Part shown: one piece after another, positions 34,017 to 44,119 of the stretch
Layout: each line of letters opens with the position of its first letter
Numbering within the stretch: position 1 is the first letter of the stretch
Assembly (NCBI GenBank): GCA_018816765.1
Contig: JAHIUX010000078.1
Location: 62,001-126,000, forward strand
Length of the DNA stretch: 64,000 nucleotides
Reading direction: 5' to 3'
DNA from: Bacteroidota bacterium
GTDB taxonomy: Bacteria > Bacteroidota > Bacteroidia > Bacteroidales > F082
Notes under the pieces: generated by a model
What the model saw: the letters and a program-made list of their open reading frames with translations, nothing else
Database searches by the model: none
Told to the model about the DNA's origin: nothing
Translations under genes and position numbers: made by a program

Positions 34017-36482
34017 ATGATTGACAACATTATAAATCCCGAAATGCTGCAGTTCTCTGATATCATTGATGCAGAAACTGAATTTATTCCTTTGCTTTCT
34101 TCAGAAGATGAAGAAATCATGAATGCTGAGGAAATCCCCGAAGAGTTGCCTATTTTGCCGTTGCGCAATGCAGTCCTGTTTCCGGGGGTGGTGATTCCCA
34201 TCACTGTAGGACGCGACAAATCGATTAAGCTGATCAAGGAAGCATATAAGAAAGATCGTGTAATCGGTGTGACAGCGCAAAAGGATCCAGCAGTAGAAGA
34301 CCCTGAAGAAGATGATCTGCACCGGGTGGGCACGGTGGCCTACATTATTAAGATCCTACAAATGCCTGATGGCAACACCACAGTGATTATTCAGGGCAAA
34401 AAGCGATTTGAAATCATTGGCATTGTGCAAAATGAGCCATATTTTAAGGCCAGGGTCAGGTCGTATGATCAGAACCAAACGGTCCCTGATGAACAATCGT
34501 TCACCGCCCTTATTCAATCACTGAAGGACCTTTCAATTCAAATCATCAACAAATCGCCGAATATTCCAACGGAAGCTTCTTTTGCAATAAAAAATATTGA
34601 GAGCCCGGTTTTTCTGGTGAACTTCGTTTCAAGCAACCTCAACATCAGCAATGCCGAAAAACAGCGCCTGATGGAGGTTACCGATATCAGGGAAAGGGCC
34701 CACAGGGTACTCGAATTGCTCACGAAAGAGCTCCAAATGCTCGATCTGAAAAACCAGATTCAGAGCAAGGTGAAAACCGACCTCGATAAACAGCAACGCG
34801 ATTACCTGCTCAACCAACAACTGAAAACCATACAGGAGGAACTTGGCGGATCGCCTAATGAGTTGGAAATAAAAGAGCTGAACAAAAAGGCTGCCACTAA
34901 AAAATGGTCAGCCGAAGTGAAGGATACGTTTAACCGTGAAATGGTTAAGCTGCAACGGATGAACCCCTCCGCGGCTGAATATTCGATTCAGCTGAATTAT
35001 CTTGATTACCTGGTTGAATTGCCATGGAATGAATACAGTGTGGACAACTTCGACCTGAACAACGCAAGCAGAATTCTCGATGCCGATCATTTTGGTTTGG
35101 AAAAGGTCAAGGAAAGGATTATCGAACACCTGGCTGTTTACAAGCTGAAGAAAGACCTCAAAGCACCCATATTATGCCTTGTTGGCCCTCCTGGTGTTGG
35201 TAAAACCTCACTCGGTAAATCCATCGCACGGGCAGTTGGACGAAAATACATCCGCATTTCACTGGGTGGACTGCGCGACGAAGCTGAGCTGCGCGGGCAC
35301 CGCAAAACCTATATCGGCGCCATGCCTGGAAGGATCATCCAGAACCTGAAAAAAGCAAAAACGGCCAATCCGGTATTTGTGCTTGATGAAATTGACAAGG
35401 TAATTGGCAACAATATTCAGGGTGATCCGCAGGCTGCTTTGCTCGAGGTGCTCGACCCGGAACAGAACAACAGCTTTTATGACAATTTCCTTGAAATCGA
35501 CTTCGACTTGTCGAAAATCATGTTTATTGCCACAGCAAACACACTGAGCACCGTTCATCCCGCCTTACGCGACAGGATGGAAATCATTGAATTGAGTGGA
35601 TACCTTGTTGAGGAGAAGGTTGAGATTGCCAAAAAACACCTGATTCCCAAACAACTGGCTGAACATGGAGTGAAACCTTCGGAAGTGAAGTTTCCTGTGA
35701 AAATCATCGGGAAAATCATCGAAAACTATACCAGAGAAGCCGGGGTGCGCTCGTTGGAACGGCAAATCGCCAGGATTATCAGAAACAAGGTGAAATTCAT
35801 TGCTTCGGAGGAAGCGTACGAGGTAAAGACCAATGCTGCCGACCTCGAGAAAGTGCTTGGTGTTGAGATGTTCCACCGCGAACAAACACTTAAAAATGAC
35901 TTACCTGGGGTGGTAACAGGGCTTGCATGGACCTCTTTTGGCGGAGAAATCCTGTTTATAGAGGTGAGCCTTAGTTATGGCAAAGGCGAGCTCAAGCTTA
36001 CCGGAAACCTTGGTGATGTGATGAAAGAATCGGCAGTCATCGCTTTTGAATACCTGAAAGCCCACGCCGTACAACTTGATATCGATCCTACGATTTTCGA
36101 ACGGAGCAATGTACATATTCACGTACCTGAAGGGGCTACACCAAAGGACGGACCTTCGGCAGGCATCACCATGTTTACTGCACTGGCATCAGCATTTACC
36201 CAGCGCAAGGTAAAACCAAACCTTGCGATGACAGGCGAGATAACACTCAGGGGTAAGGTGCTTCCCGTAGGTGGGATTAAGGAAAAAATACTGGCAGCAC
36301 ACCGGGCAAAAGTAACAGACATTATTCTGTCGAAAGAAAACAAACGCGATTTCGCTGAAATCAAGGATAGCTATGTTAAAGGAGTCAACTTCTATTTTGT
36401 GGACAATATGATGGAGGTGATTGAGCTTGCGCTGATGGATGAAAAGGTGAAGACAGCCTTACCAATCTTTCCTCCAAAATGA
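34017..36482 (+). CDS. lon: ATP-dependent protease Lon (endopeptidase La)
   Basis: 821 residues. Degrades misfolded and regulatory proteins in the cytoplasm. N-terminal LON substrate-binding domain ([25 protein letters not shown]), AAA+ module with Walker [10 protein letters not shown] and Walker [10 protein letters not shown], and the C-terminal protease domain with catalytic Ser in DGPSAGITM and Lys in [13 protein letters not shown]. Length is normal for the phylum. An acidic N-terminal extension of about 40 residues precedes the domain. A clear heat-shock promoter (CIRCE) was not seen in the 167 bases upstream. Confidence 0.96.
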   Translation: MIDNIINPEMLQFSDIIDAETEFIPLLSSEDEEIMNAEEIPEELPILPLRNAVLFPGVVIPITVGRDKSIKLIKEAYKKDRVIGVTAQKDPAVEDPEEDDLHRVGTVAYIIKILQMPDGNTTVIIQGKKRFEIIGIVQNEPYFKARVRSYDQNQTVPDEQSFTALIQSLKDLSIQIINKSPNIPTEASFAIKNIESPVFLVNFVSSNLNISNAEKQRLMEVTDIRERAHRVLELLTKELQMLDLKNQIQSKVKTDLDKQQRDYLLNQQLKTIQEELGGSPNELEIKELNKKAATKKWSAEVKDTFNREMVKLQRMNPSAAEYSIQLNYLDYLVELPWNEYSVDNFDLNNASRILDADHFGLEKVKERIIEHLAVYKLKKDLKAPILCLVGPPGVGKTSLGKSIARAVGRKYIRISLGGLRDEAELRGHRKTYIGAMPGRIIQNLKKAKTANPVFVLDEIDKVIGNNIQGDPQAALLEVLDPEQNNSFYDNFLEIDFDLSKIMFIATANTLSTVHPALRDRMEIIELSGYLVEEKVEIAKKHLIPKQLAEHGVKPSEVKFPVKIIGKIIENYTREAGVRSLERQIARIIRNKVKFIASEEAYEVKTNAADLEKVLGVEMFHREQTLKNDLPGVVTGLAWTSFGGEILFIEVSLSYGKGELKLTGNLGDVMKESAVIAFEYLKAHAVQLDIDPTIFERSNVHIHVPEGATPKDGPSAGITMFTALASAFTQRKVKPNLAMTGEITLRGKVLPVGGIKEKILAAHRAKVTDIILSKENKRDFAEIKDSYVKGVNFYFVDNMMEVIELALMDEKVKTALPIFPPK

Positions 36483-37057
36483 AAAACATCCTGATTATTC
36501 ACGGGAACCCTGTTAAGGACAGCTTCACCGACCAGCTAACGCATGCGTATATTAACGCCAGTATTGCTGCCGGAGCACAGGTGAAAGAGCTTGTTTTGAG
36601 TGAGTTGCGCTTTGATCCTAATTTTCATGAAGGCTATAAAGGAAAACAGGAACCTGAACCAGACCTGATCAGGTCACAGGAATACATCAGCTGGGCCGAT
36701 CACCTGGTGTTCTTTTATCCCAACTGGTGGTCAACCTATCCGGCACAACTGAAGGGCTTTGTCGACAGGACATTTCTCCCTGGATTTGCCTTCAGTTATG
36801 TCAAAGACCGGCGCCACCATGTGAAACTGCTCAAGGGAAAAACCGCCCGCCTGGTTGTAACCATGGATTCGCCTGTATGGTATTATTACCTTGTTCAGCG
36901 TGCACCGGGTCATTTTGCCATGCGAAAAGGGGTACTTGAGTTCTGCGGGATTAAACCTGTACGCATCAGCTCCATCGGGTCGATGCGAAAATCCACCGAA
37001 AAACATCGTTTCCGGTGGATTCAAAAGATGGAAGCCTATGGCAGGAAAATGACCTGA
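36479..37057 (+). CDS. NAD(P)H:quinone oxidoreductase, flavodoxin-like fold
   Basis: 192 residues. Flavodoxin-2-like fold of the NQO1/KefF/MdaB group: [20 protein letters not shown] (FMN or FAD phosphate loop), FFYPNWWSTYPAQLKGFVDRTFLPGFAF (flavin ring site), and FCGIKPVRISSIGSM. It should pass two electrons from NAD(P)H to quinones. Its ATG overlaps the lon TGA by 4 bases, so it is coupled to lon; a stress-linked role is plausible but inferred. Confidence 0.88.
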   Translation: MKNILIIHGNPVKDSFTDQLTHAYINASIAAGAQVKELVLSELRFDPNFHEGYKGKQEPEPDLIRSQEYISWADHLVFFYPNWWSTYPAQLKGFVDRTFLPGFAFSYVKDRRHHVKLLKGKTARLVVTMDSPVWYYYLVQRAPGHFAMRKGVLEFCGIKPVRISSIGSMRKSTEKHRFRWIQKMEAYGRKMT

Positions 37058-37061
37058 CAGG

Positions 37062-39047
37062 CTAATGTAAAACCAGTATTTTTCTGGCAACTGTTGATGA
37101 ATTACTCTGCATGATCAGGGTGTACATCCCTGACGGTAAGTGACCTACATCGATATTGAATTGTAACGGATTTGCCTGTTGTTTGCCAAAAGCCTGGGTA
37201 TACACAACGACTCCAGTTGTGTTAATGAGCTTGAATTCAAGCGTGCTTGCACTTTCACAAACGGCACTAACCATCACTGTATTGCTGGCAGGGTTAGGAA
37301 TTGCCTTCATTTGACTATCACCAATTAATTGCCCATTCAATCCGACGATAAGGCTGGCTTGTTTTAGCACAATTTCGTTGCTGTTGTCAAAGGATAAAAA
37401 GCCGGGCTCCTTATCAGAAGTAAATACAAACGATTCATTGTTCACCAGGTTTCTAACCCGGTAAACGGTGTCAGTTAAATCCGTAAACAACACATAAATA
37501 TTTAGATCCATGGGGAAGAAGCCGGCATTTGTCTGCGTTTGCCTTGTGTCGAAATGCACTTCCCATTGGTTTTCTGCCAGTTGAACAAAATAGTATTCAT
37601 TGGCATAAACGGGATGGTTGGGCTGGTTTAACCAGGGATCAAGATACCAATGCAGGTCTTCACCGGCTGATTCGCTGATTCTGTCGATGAAATCGACTGT
37701 CTTAACTGATTTATACCGGTAATTGGTGTCGGTGGCATAATCATGGATGGCCTGAAAGAATTTCTCATCACCAAGGATATACCTGAGTTGATGGATCACA
37801 CAGGCAGACTTGGAATAGGTGATGGCCGTATTGAACAAAATACTGTTTGGTGGCGTATTGATAGCCCAATCGGGGTTGAATATCGGCCATCCCGGGTTGT
37901 TGCCAAGATAATTGCTTGCCCTGTTCAGGATGCTGCTTTTGTAGGCACTGTAGCCACCTTCAGCTTCTTTCCAATAGGCTTCCGACCAGGTGGCAAAACC
38001 TTCGTTGAGCCAGATTTCCGACCAGGTGGCAGGACTGATCATATCGCCAAACCATTGGTGTGCAAACTCATGTGAAACAAGTCCTTCATACCAGCAGTTC
38101 TGACACAGGCTTGTAAGCGATTGGTTTTCCATGCCTCCCCAGGTAAACTGGCTATTTAAGCTGGCATAACCGTCTTTTTCGAATGGAAATTCCCCATAGG
38201 CTCCAGAAAAATGAGTGACCATGGGAAGTATGCGTTGCTGTATCCATGAAGCGTCTTCACCGGGATTTGAATAAAACCTGATGGGCAGCTGATAATCGGG
38301 GTTTTCAGGATCCTGCCAGTAGATGATATCGAGGTTGTAGTCGGTGCGGCTGGACAACACTGCCAGGTAAGTGGGCAGAGGATCGCGGGAGATCCAGTGA
38401 TAAATCAGCGTGTCGCCAACAATAGTCGAGTCAGCCAACAGCCCGTTTGAACCCAGACGTGCCGAAGCCGGAACCCGCGCGGTGATGTCCGTGGTGGCCT
38501 TGTCGCTGGGCTTATCCCAACAGGGGAACCAATGTCGCGCACCTTCCGGTTCATTATCGGTAAACACATGACCGTTGCCAGCATAAAAAGCGGCATCTTC
38601 CACATTGTTATGTGCATAAGCTATTGACACATCAACCACTTCTCCCGGCTCATAGACGCGGTCGAGGACAATGTGCAATATATCGTTGGTGTGAGTATAA
38701 GTAGAACCGGATAGCCCAACGGAACTTACAACCAATGAGCTGTTTACAGCATCAAGGTCGATGGCTGAGAGTGCCGTATCGACCCTGAACCTGACGGTGT
38801 TCATGGCTTCAAAATCCTTTGGATACGGACTGAAAAAACTCCTGTAAATATCCATTTCCAGGGTGTAATTCAGCACATCAAAACTATGCCTGGGCGAGTT
38901 TGGCCCGGCCACGGCCGGGGCAGCAACCAACAGTTGCTTTTTGTGCGAACACATCTGTGCGCCATCGGCGTCAGTCACTGTCTGGGCCGACGCATGTATT
39001 CCTGCAACGAGCAGTGCGCAGCCGAATACCATTGTTAATGCTTTCAT
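37062..39047 (-). CDS. M1 family metallopeptidase (aminopeptidase N-like) with T9SS tail
   Basis: 661 residues. MKALTMVFGCALLVAGIHASAQ is a signal peptide. The catalytic domain has the exopeptidase loop WGGMENQS, the zinc site HEFAHQWFGD, and the second zinc glutamate in NEGFATWSE. Then comes an ARM-free beta region, and from about 575 a T9SS type A sorting domain (MKAIPNPASNTVMVSAV ... SSTVARKILVLH). It is therefore sent across the outer membrane and likely digests peptides outside. It is divergent from the peptide-binding lipoprotein gene at 39171, which fits joint use of peptides. Confidence 0.92.
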   Translation of the reverse strand: MKALTMVFGCALLVAGIHASAQTVTDADGAQMCSHKKQLLVAAPAVAGPNSPRHSFDVLNYTLEMDIYRSFFSPYPKDFEAMNTVRFRVDTALSAIDLDAVNSSLVVSSVGLSGSTYTHTNDILHIVLDRVYEPGEVVDVSIAYAHNNVEDAAFYAGNGHVFTDNEPEGARHWFPCWDKPSDKATTDITARVPASARLGSNGLLADSTIVGDTLIYHWISRDPLPTYLAVLSSRTDYNLDIIYWQDPENPDYQLPIRFYSNPGEDASWIQQRILPMVTHFSGAYGEFPFEKDGYASLNSQFTWGGMENQSLTSLCQNCWYEGLVSHEFAHQWFGDMISPATWSEIWLNEGFATWSEAYWKEAEGGYSAYKSSILNRASNYLGNNPGWPIFNPDWAINTPPNSILFNTAITYSKSACVIHQLRYILGDEKFFQAIHDYATDTNYRYKSVKTVDFIDRISESAGEDLHWYLDPWLNQPNHPVYANEYYFVQLAENQWEVHFDTRQTQTNAGFFPMDLNIYVLFTDLTDTVYRVRNLVNNESFVFTSDKEPGFLSFDNSNEIVLKQASLIVGLNGQLIGDSQMKAIPNPASNTVMVSAVCESASTLEFKLINTTGVVVYTQAFGKQQANPLQFNIDVGHLPSGMYTLIMQSNSSTVARKILVLH

Positions 39048-39066
39048 AAGGGTGTAAATATATTTC

Positions 39067-39074
39067 CAAAAATA
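39067..39074 (-). promoter_or_regulatory. -7 box of the M1 peptidase gene
   Basis: Minus-strand TATTTTTG, a perfect TAnnTTTG, 20 bases before the ATG. No clear -33. Confidence 0.5.
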
Positions 39075-39138
39075 TTCAATTTAAGCGTAAATGCGGTCAT
39101 CCCGTCGTGTTTTTTGTCAGCACCTTGCTTATTCTTTC

Positions 39139-39146
39139 TAATTTTG
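39139..39146 (+). promoter_or_regulatory. -7 box of the peptide-binding lipoprotein gene
   Basis: TAATTTTG with TTTTTG ending at 39116, 22 bases upstream. ATG at 39171. Confidence 0.5.
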
Positions 39147-39170
39147 GCATGTTTCGCATGAGAACCAGGT

Positions 39171-40799
39171 ATGAACAGAGCATTCAGGTTTTTTTTACTT
39201 GTTGCAGTGGCTGCCACCTTTTTCCTGGGTGGGTGTGGCCAGAGCAAAGGTGTTGAAGGTAATGGACTAAAAATTTTCAGGTATAATGAACCTTCGGGTA
39301 TAGCCACCCTTGATCCGGCCTTTGCCAAAGACCTGCCGCATACCTGGGTATGCAATCAGTTGTTTAATGGCCTTGTTTCGCTCGATGATGAGATGCATAT
39401 TGTGCCCGCAATTGCAAAAAAGTGGGAGGTAAGCGCTGATGGATTGACTTACACATTTACTTTAAGAAGTGATGTGTATTTTCATGAAGATGTGGTCTTT
39501 GGATCAGTACCAAGAAAGGTGGCCGCAAAAGATTTCGTGTTCAGTTTTAAGCGTTTGCTTAGTCCTGAATTGGCTTCTCCGGGGACATGGATTTTCAACC
39601 AGGTTGCACGCAGTGAGGATGGTTATGCATTTGATGCACCCAACGACAGCACCTTCAGCATAGAGTTAATTGCCCCCTTCCCGCCATTTCTTGGGATGCT
39701 GAGCATGCCCTATGCTGCTGTACTTCCGGAGGAAGCTGTTGCATACTATGGCACGGGCTTCAGAAACCACCCGGTTGGTACGGGACCCTTTCAGTTTACC
39801 TATTGGAAAGAGGGCGTGAAGCTGGTGCTGCGTAAAAACAAACACTATTTTGAAGCGAGTGAAGAAGAGGATTGCCCCAAAATTGATGCAGTTGCCATCA
39901 GTTTCCTGATCGATAAACAAACAGCATTCATGGAATTTGCCAAGGGCGAGCTCGACTTTATGTCAGGAATAGATGCCAGGTATAAAGACGAGGTGCTAAG
40001 CCGTGATGGTGAACTCAAACGGAAATATACTGACAGAATAAACCTTATCCGAAGGCCTTTTTTGAACACCGAGTACCTTGGACTGCTGATCAGGGAAGCC
40101 AGCGGGAATTCAGTGGCTGACAAAAAGCTCCGACAGGCGATCAATTACGGCATCGATCGCAGGAAACTTATCCGATATTTGAGAAACGGCATCGGTATCG
40201 CCGGCCATCATGGCATGATCCCACCCGGTTTACCTGGATACAACGCGGAATCAACTTATGGATATACATATAATCCTGTCCTGGCAAAGGAATTACTTAC
40301 TGAGTCGGGAAAAAGGAATGTTCCGATAACCTTGACTACTACAGCTGATTATGTTGATATCTGCAAGTTCGTACAGTCTCAGCTTGGCGAATTGGGCATG
40401 CAGGTGAACATTGAAGTCAGCCCGGCTGCCATGATGCGCGAAATGCGTGCCAAGGGCAAGCTCGAATTTTTCAGGGCTTCGTGGGTAGCGGATTATCCTG
40501 ATGCAGAAAATTACCTTTCGCTGTTTTATGGCCGGAACAAGGCGCCTGCCGGGCCCAATTACACCAGGTTTCAGCGCCAGGCTTTCGATGCCTTGTATGA
40601 TAAGGCTATGCAAACCACTGATCCGGCTGAGCGCCTGCAATATTACACCCAACTCGATAGCCTTGTGATGGATGAAGCAGCAGTGGTGGTGCTGTTCTAC
40701 GATGAATCGCTTAGGTTTGTAAACAAAAGGGTGGCTCATTTTAATGGCAATCCGATCAACCTGCTCGATCTGCGCAAGGTGGAACTCGGCGACAGTTAA
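39171..40799 (+). CDS. Peptide ABC transporter substrate-binding lipoprotein (family 5)
   Basis: 542 residues. MNRAFRFFLLVAVAATFFLGGCGQ is a lipoprotein signal with lipobox LGGC. The body is an SBP_bac_5 (OppA/DppA) protein: ATLDPAFAKDLPHTWVCNQLFNGLVSLDDEMHIVPAIAKKWEVSADGLTYTFTLR, then RQAINYGIDRRKLI and NYLSLFY. It binds oligopeptides or dipeptides. No permease or ATPase genes adjoin it, so it may serve a transporter encoded elsewhere. It is divergent from the secreted aminopeptidase. Confidence 0.88.
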   Translation: MNRAFRFFLLVAVAATFFLGGCGQSKGVEGNGLKIFRYNEPSGIATLDPAFAKDLPHTWVCNQLFNGLVSLDDEMHIVPAIAKKWEVSADGLTYTFTLRSDVYFHEDVVFGSVPRKVAAKDFVFSFKRLLSPELASPGTWIFNQVARSEDGYAFDAPNDSTFSIELIAPFPPFLGMLSMPYAAVLPEEAVAYYGTGFRNHPVGTGPFQFTYWKEGVKLVLRKNKHYFEASEEEDCPKIDAVAISFLIDKQTAFMEFAKGELDFMSGIDARYKDEVLSRDGELKRKYTDRINLIRRPFLNTEYLGLLIREASGNSVADKKLRQAINYGIDRRKLIRYLRNGIGIAGHHGMIPPGLPGYNAESTYGYTYNPVLAKELLTESGKRNVPITLTTTADYVDICKFVQSQLGELGMQVNIEVSPAAMMREMRAKGKLEFFRASWVADYPDAENYLSLFYGRNKAPAGPNYTRFQRQAFDALYDKAMQTTDPAERLQYYTQLDSLVMDEAAVVVLFYDESLRFVNKRVAHFNGNPINLLDLRKVELGDS

Positions 40800-40851
40800 A
40801 CAAATTCAGGGATACAACCCGGTCACTTTTCAATGCTAAGCAATAAATGCT

Positions 40852-40859
40852 TATCTTTG
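40852..40859 (+). promoter_or_regulatory. -7 box of the thrS operon
   Basis: TATCTTTG, 30 bases before the thrS ATG at 40889. It makes the longer frame from 40847 impossible as a start. No T-box-like leader is present. Confidence 0.55.
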
Positions 40860-40888
40860 CACCCAATTTTTTAACCCAACATAAGTTG

Positions 40889-42826
40889 ATGATTAACATA
40901 ACTTTTCCGGATGGTAATGTCAGGCCATTTGAAGCTGGTGTAACAGCAATTGACATTGCCAAGAGCCTGAGCGAAGGACTTGCGCGCAATGTACTGTCGG
41001 CAGGCATTGATGGTGAGGTATGGGATGCTACCCGTCCGATTCAGAAAGACGCTAAAATTCAGTTATATACCTGGAATGATCCCGCTGGCAAGGCCACTGT
41101 CTGGCATTCATCGGCACACCTGATGGCCGAAGCCATTGAACAGCTTTATCCGGGTGTGAAATTCGGTATTGGTCCGGATATTGAAAATGGATTCTATTAC
41201 GATATTGATACCGGCGAAAAGACATTGACTGAAGCTGACCTCACCGATATTGAAAAACGCATGATTGAAATCGCCCGCGGAAAGCAAACCTTCAATAGGA
41301 TAGAAGTCAGCAAAGCAGAAGCGGAAAAGTATTTTACCGAAAAAGGAGATGAATACAAGCTGGAATTGATCAGTGAACTCACTGATGGACAGATTACGCT
41401 ATATAAAAGTGGCACCTTCACTGACTTGTGCCGCGGTCCCCATGTGCCTGATACAAGCATGATCAAGGCAGTAAAACTGACCAGCATAGCAGGTGCTTAC
41501 TGGCGCGGTGACGAGAAACGCAAGCAACTGACCCGTGTGTACGGCATCACCTTTACCAAAGCCAAAGAGCTTGAAGAATACCTGGTTTTGTTGGAAGAAG
41601 CCAAAAAGCGCGACCACAGAAAACTAGGCAAAGAACTCGAACTGTTTACCTTCTCTCAGAAAGTGGGTGCCGGTTTGCCCTTATGGTTGCCAAAAGGAGC
41701 CCAACTCAGGGAAAGGCTTGAACAGTTTTTGAAAAAAGTACAGAAAGAAGCGGGATACCTCCCGGTGATCACTCCCCATATCGGCAATGTGAACCTGTAT
41801 AAAACTTCCGGTCACTTTGATAAATACGGAAAGGATTCATTTCGCCCGATCACAACCCCCATCGAAGGTGAAGCTTTCTTTTTGAAACCAATGAATTGTC
41901 CTCACCATTGTGAGATTTTCAATGCAAAGCCACATTCATACAAGGACCTTCCAATCAGGTACGCCGAATTTGGAACTGTTTACCGTTACGAGCAAAGCGG
42001 TGAGTTGCATGGCTTGACCCGTGTGAGGGGGTTTACACAGGATGATGCCCATATCTTCTGTACGCCAGATCAGATCAAAACAGAATTCAAGGGTGTTATC
42101 AAGATCATCATGCGCATTTTCAAGGCGCTTGACTTCAAAGAATTTGTAACACAGATTTCGTTGCGTGACCCGAACAACAAAGAAAAGTATATCGGATCAG
42201 ACGAAAATTGGGAAAAGGCAGAGACAGCCATCAAGGAAGTTGCCGTTGAGGAAGGGCTTGAGGCCATACTTGTTGAGGGTGAAGCTGCTTTCTATGGTCC
42301 AAAGATGGACTTTATGGTGAAAGACGCCATTGGACGCAAATGGCAGCTTGGAACCATACAGGTCGATTACAACCTGCCCGAACGCTTTGATTTGTCATAC
42401 ATTGGTGCCGATAACGACCGTCACCGTCCGGTCATGATTCATCGCGCACCTTTCGGATCGATGGAACGATTTGTTGCTGTTTTGGTCGAACATTGTGCCG
42501 GAAACTTCCCTTTGTGGCTAAGTCCTGAGCAAGCTATCATTCTGCCAATCAGTGAAAAATATCAGAATTATGCAGAAAAAGTTTTACAATTCCTAAATAA
42601 TTCCGATATTCGCGCCCTCATTGACGACAGGAGCGAGAAGGCCGGTAAGAAAATCCGGGATGCTGAACTGAAGAAAATCCCCTTTATGCTGATAGTGGGT
42701 GAGCGGGAAGAGGCAGAAGGCAGTATTTCGTTGAGGAGGCATGGCCAAGGCGATGTGGGAACATTTAGTTTACAACAACTTGCAGACATGATTCATGAAG
42801 AAGAATCAAGGATGCAACAAGCATAA
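40889..42826 (+). CDS. thrS: Threonyl-tRNA synthetase
   Basis: 645 residues. Charges tRNA-Thr. TGS domain ([24 protein letters not shown]), editing domain with [10 protein letters not shown] and the CRGPHVPDT, then class II motifs: [26 protein letters not shown] (zinc cysteine) and [45 protein letters not shown], and [18 protein letters not shown]. First gene of the widely kept thrS-infC-rpmI-rplT cluster; infC follows. Confidence 0.97.
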   Translation: MINITFPDGNVRPFEAGVTAIDIAKSLSEGLARNVLSAGIDGEVWDATRPIQKDAKIQLYTWNDPAGKATVWHSSAHLMAEAIEQLYPGVKFGIGPDIENGFYYDIDTGEKTLTEADLTDIEKRMIEIARGKQTFNRIEVSKAEAEKYFTEKGDEYKLELISELTDGQITLYKSGTFTDLCRGPHVPDTSMIKAVKLTSIAGAYWRGDEKRKQLTRVYGITFTKAKELEEYLVLLEEAKKRDHRKLGKELELFTFSQKVGAGLPLWLPKGAQLRERLEQFLKKVQKEAGYLPVITPHIGNVNLYKTSGHFDKYGKDSFRPITTPIEGEAFFLKPMNCPHHCEIFNAKPHSYKDLPIRYAEFGTVYRYEQSGELHGLTRVRGFTQDDAHIFCTPDQIKTEFKGVIKIIMRIFKALDFKEFVTQISLRDPNNKEKYIGSDENWEKAETAIKEVAVEEGLEAILVEGEAAFYGPKMDFMVKDAIGRKWQLGTIQVDYNLPERFDLSYIGADNDRHRPVMIHRAPFGSMERFVAVLVEHCAGNFPLWLSPEQAIILPISEKYQNYAEKVLQFLNNSDIRALIDDRSEKAGKKIRDAELKKIPFMLIVGEREEAEGSISLRRHGQGDVGTFSLQQLADMIHEEESRMQQA

Positions 42827-42867
42827 AACGAATTTTAATTGATGTTTAACTAATATAGGAGAACTGA

Positions 42868-43419
42868 ATTATAGCACAGTTTAGAGGTAGAAGTCCGCGC
42901 GTTATGCCTAAAAAAGAGGAACTTCACAAGATTAACCAACGTATTTCTTCCCCGATGGTTAGGGTTGTTGGCGAAAATGTTGAGACGGGAATCTATCAGT
43001 TGCGCGAAGCCCTGGCCATGGCCGAAGCGCAGCACCTTGATCTGGTTGAAATTTCACCCACTGCAAACCCACCGGTTTGTAAAATTCTTGATTACAAGAA
43101 GTTTCTTTTTGAACTCAAGAAAAAGCAAAAGGAAATTAAAGCCAAGTCAACAAAAATCATTGTTAAGGAAATCAGGTTGGGGCCCAATACCGATGACCAC
43201 GATTTTGAGTTCAAACTCAAGCACGCGATCAAATTTCTTGAAGAAGGAGCCAAGGTAAAGGTTGACCTGTTGTTTAAAGGCCGTTCGATAGTGTACAAAG
43301 ATCAGGGCGAGCTGATTATGTTGAAATTTGCACAGGAATTGGAAGAATATGGCAAGGTTGAGCAGTTGCCAAAACTTGAAGGCAAAAAGATGATGATGAT
43401 GATCGCTCCTAAAAAATAG
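42868..43419 (+). CDS. infC: Translation initiation factor IF-3, probable AUU start codon
   Basis: 183 residues when started at ATT 42868. IF-3 keeps 30S subunits free and checks the initiator codon. An ATG-only call would begin at 42904 and drop the basic N-terminal tail (AQFRGRSPRVMPKKEELHKINQRI), which is like that of IF-3 in related phyla. The ATT lies right after an in-frame TGA and 6 bases after AGGAG (42857-42861), an unusually good Shine-Dalgarno for this phylum. Known infC genes use AUU or other rare starts so that IF-3 limits its own translation. The rest is normal (VRVVGENVETGIYQL, EISPTANPPVCKILDYKKFLFE, KEIRLGPNTDDHDFEFK). Confidence 0.9.
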   Translation: MIAQFRGRSPRVMPKKEELHKINQRISSPMVRVVGENVETGIYQLREALAMAEAQHLDLVEISPTANPPVCKILDYKKFLFELKKKQKEIKAKSTKIIVKEIRLGPNTDDHDFEFKLKHAIKFLEEGAKVKVDLLFKGRSIVYKDQGELIMLKFAQELEEYGKVEQLPKLEGKKMMMMIAPKK

Positions 43420-43452
43420 CAGATAATTAACCCAATTTAATAAATTTAAGTA

Positions 43453-43647
43453 ATGCCAAAGATGAAAACCAAATCCGGTGCAAAAAAGCGATTTGCGCTT
43501 ACAGGCTCCGGTAAAATCAAAAGGAAGCATGCTTACAAAAGTCACATTCTGACCAAGAAGTCGACCAAACGTAAGCGTAACCTGACCTACTCGGCTACTG
43601 TTGACAAAACAGACGAGAAGAACATCAGGGAAATGCTAAACTTTTAG
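43453..43647 (+). CDS. rpmI: Ribosomal protein L35
   Basis: 64 residues, [44 protein letters not shown]: highly basic large-subunit protein. It lies 33 bases after infC in the standard order. Length is normal for the family. Confidence 0.97.
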   Translation: MPKMKTKSGAKKRFALTGSGKIKRKHAYKSHILTKKSTKRKRNLTYSATVDKTDEKNIREMLNF

Positions 43648-43659
43648 TAATTAATTGTT

Positions 43660-43703
43660 TAACTTTGCCATAGCCACAAAGATTCCGTTGAGGAGCGCTA
43701 TGG
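43660..43703 (+). promoter_or_regulatory. -7-like box and inverted repeat in the rpmI-rplT gap
   Basis: TAACTTTG (43660-43667) matches TAnnTTTG. It is followed directly by CCATAGC (43668-43674) and GCTATGG (43697-43703), perfect 7-base inverted arms 18 bases before the rplT ATG. It could be an internal promoter plus a leader hairpin used for L20 autocontrol; neither is proven. Confidence 0.4.
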
Positions 43704-43720
43704 TGGAAAATTAGAAAAAA

Positions 43721-44065
43721 ATGCCAAGATCAGTAAATGCAGTAGCTTCGAGAGCGAAGCGCAAAAAAGTGATGAAGCTGACCAAAGGTCAGTTTGGACG
43801 CAGGAAAAATGTCTGGACGGTGGCTAAAAACGCATTCGAAAAAGGCCAACAGTATGCGTACCGCGACAGACGAACCAACAAACGTAACTTCAGGGCGTTG
43901 TGGATTCAACGTATCAATGCCGCTGTAAGGGAGTATGATATGTCATACAGCGTTTTCATGGGCAAACTTCATGAAAAGAATATCGAGCTTAGCCGTAAGG
44001 TTTTAGCCGACCTGGCACTGAACAATCCCGAGGCCTTCAAGGCCATCGTTGATGCAGTAAGGTAA
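43721..44065 (+). CDS. rplT: Ribosomal protein L20
   Basis: 114 residues: [78 protein letters not shown]. Early 23S rRNA assembly protein, and in studied bacteria a translational repressor of its own operon. It is the last gene of the cluster. Confidence 0.97.
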   Translation: MPRSVNAVASRAKRKKVMKLTKGQFGRRKNVWTVAKNAFEKGQQYAYRDRRTNKRNFRALWIQRINAAVREYDMSYSVFMGKLHEKNIELSRKVLADLALNNPEAFKAIVDAVR

Positions 44066-44086
44066 GCTGAACCCAATGATTCAAAA

Positions 44087-44119
44087 AGCCATAACCGAAA
44101 GGTTGTGGCTTTTTTTTTT
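44087..44119 (+). terminator. Terminator of the thrS-infC-rpmI-rplT operon
   Basis: AGCCATAACC-GAAA-GGTTGTGGCT: 10-bp stem (one G-U), GAAA tetraloop, then nine or ten T. The T-run touches the stop of the convergent response-regulator gene at 44118. Confidence 0.93.
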
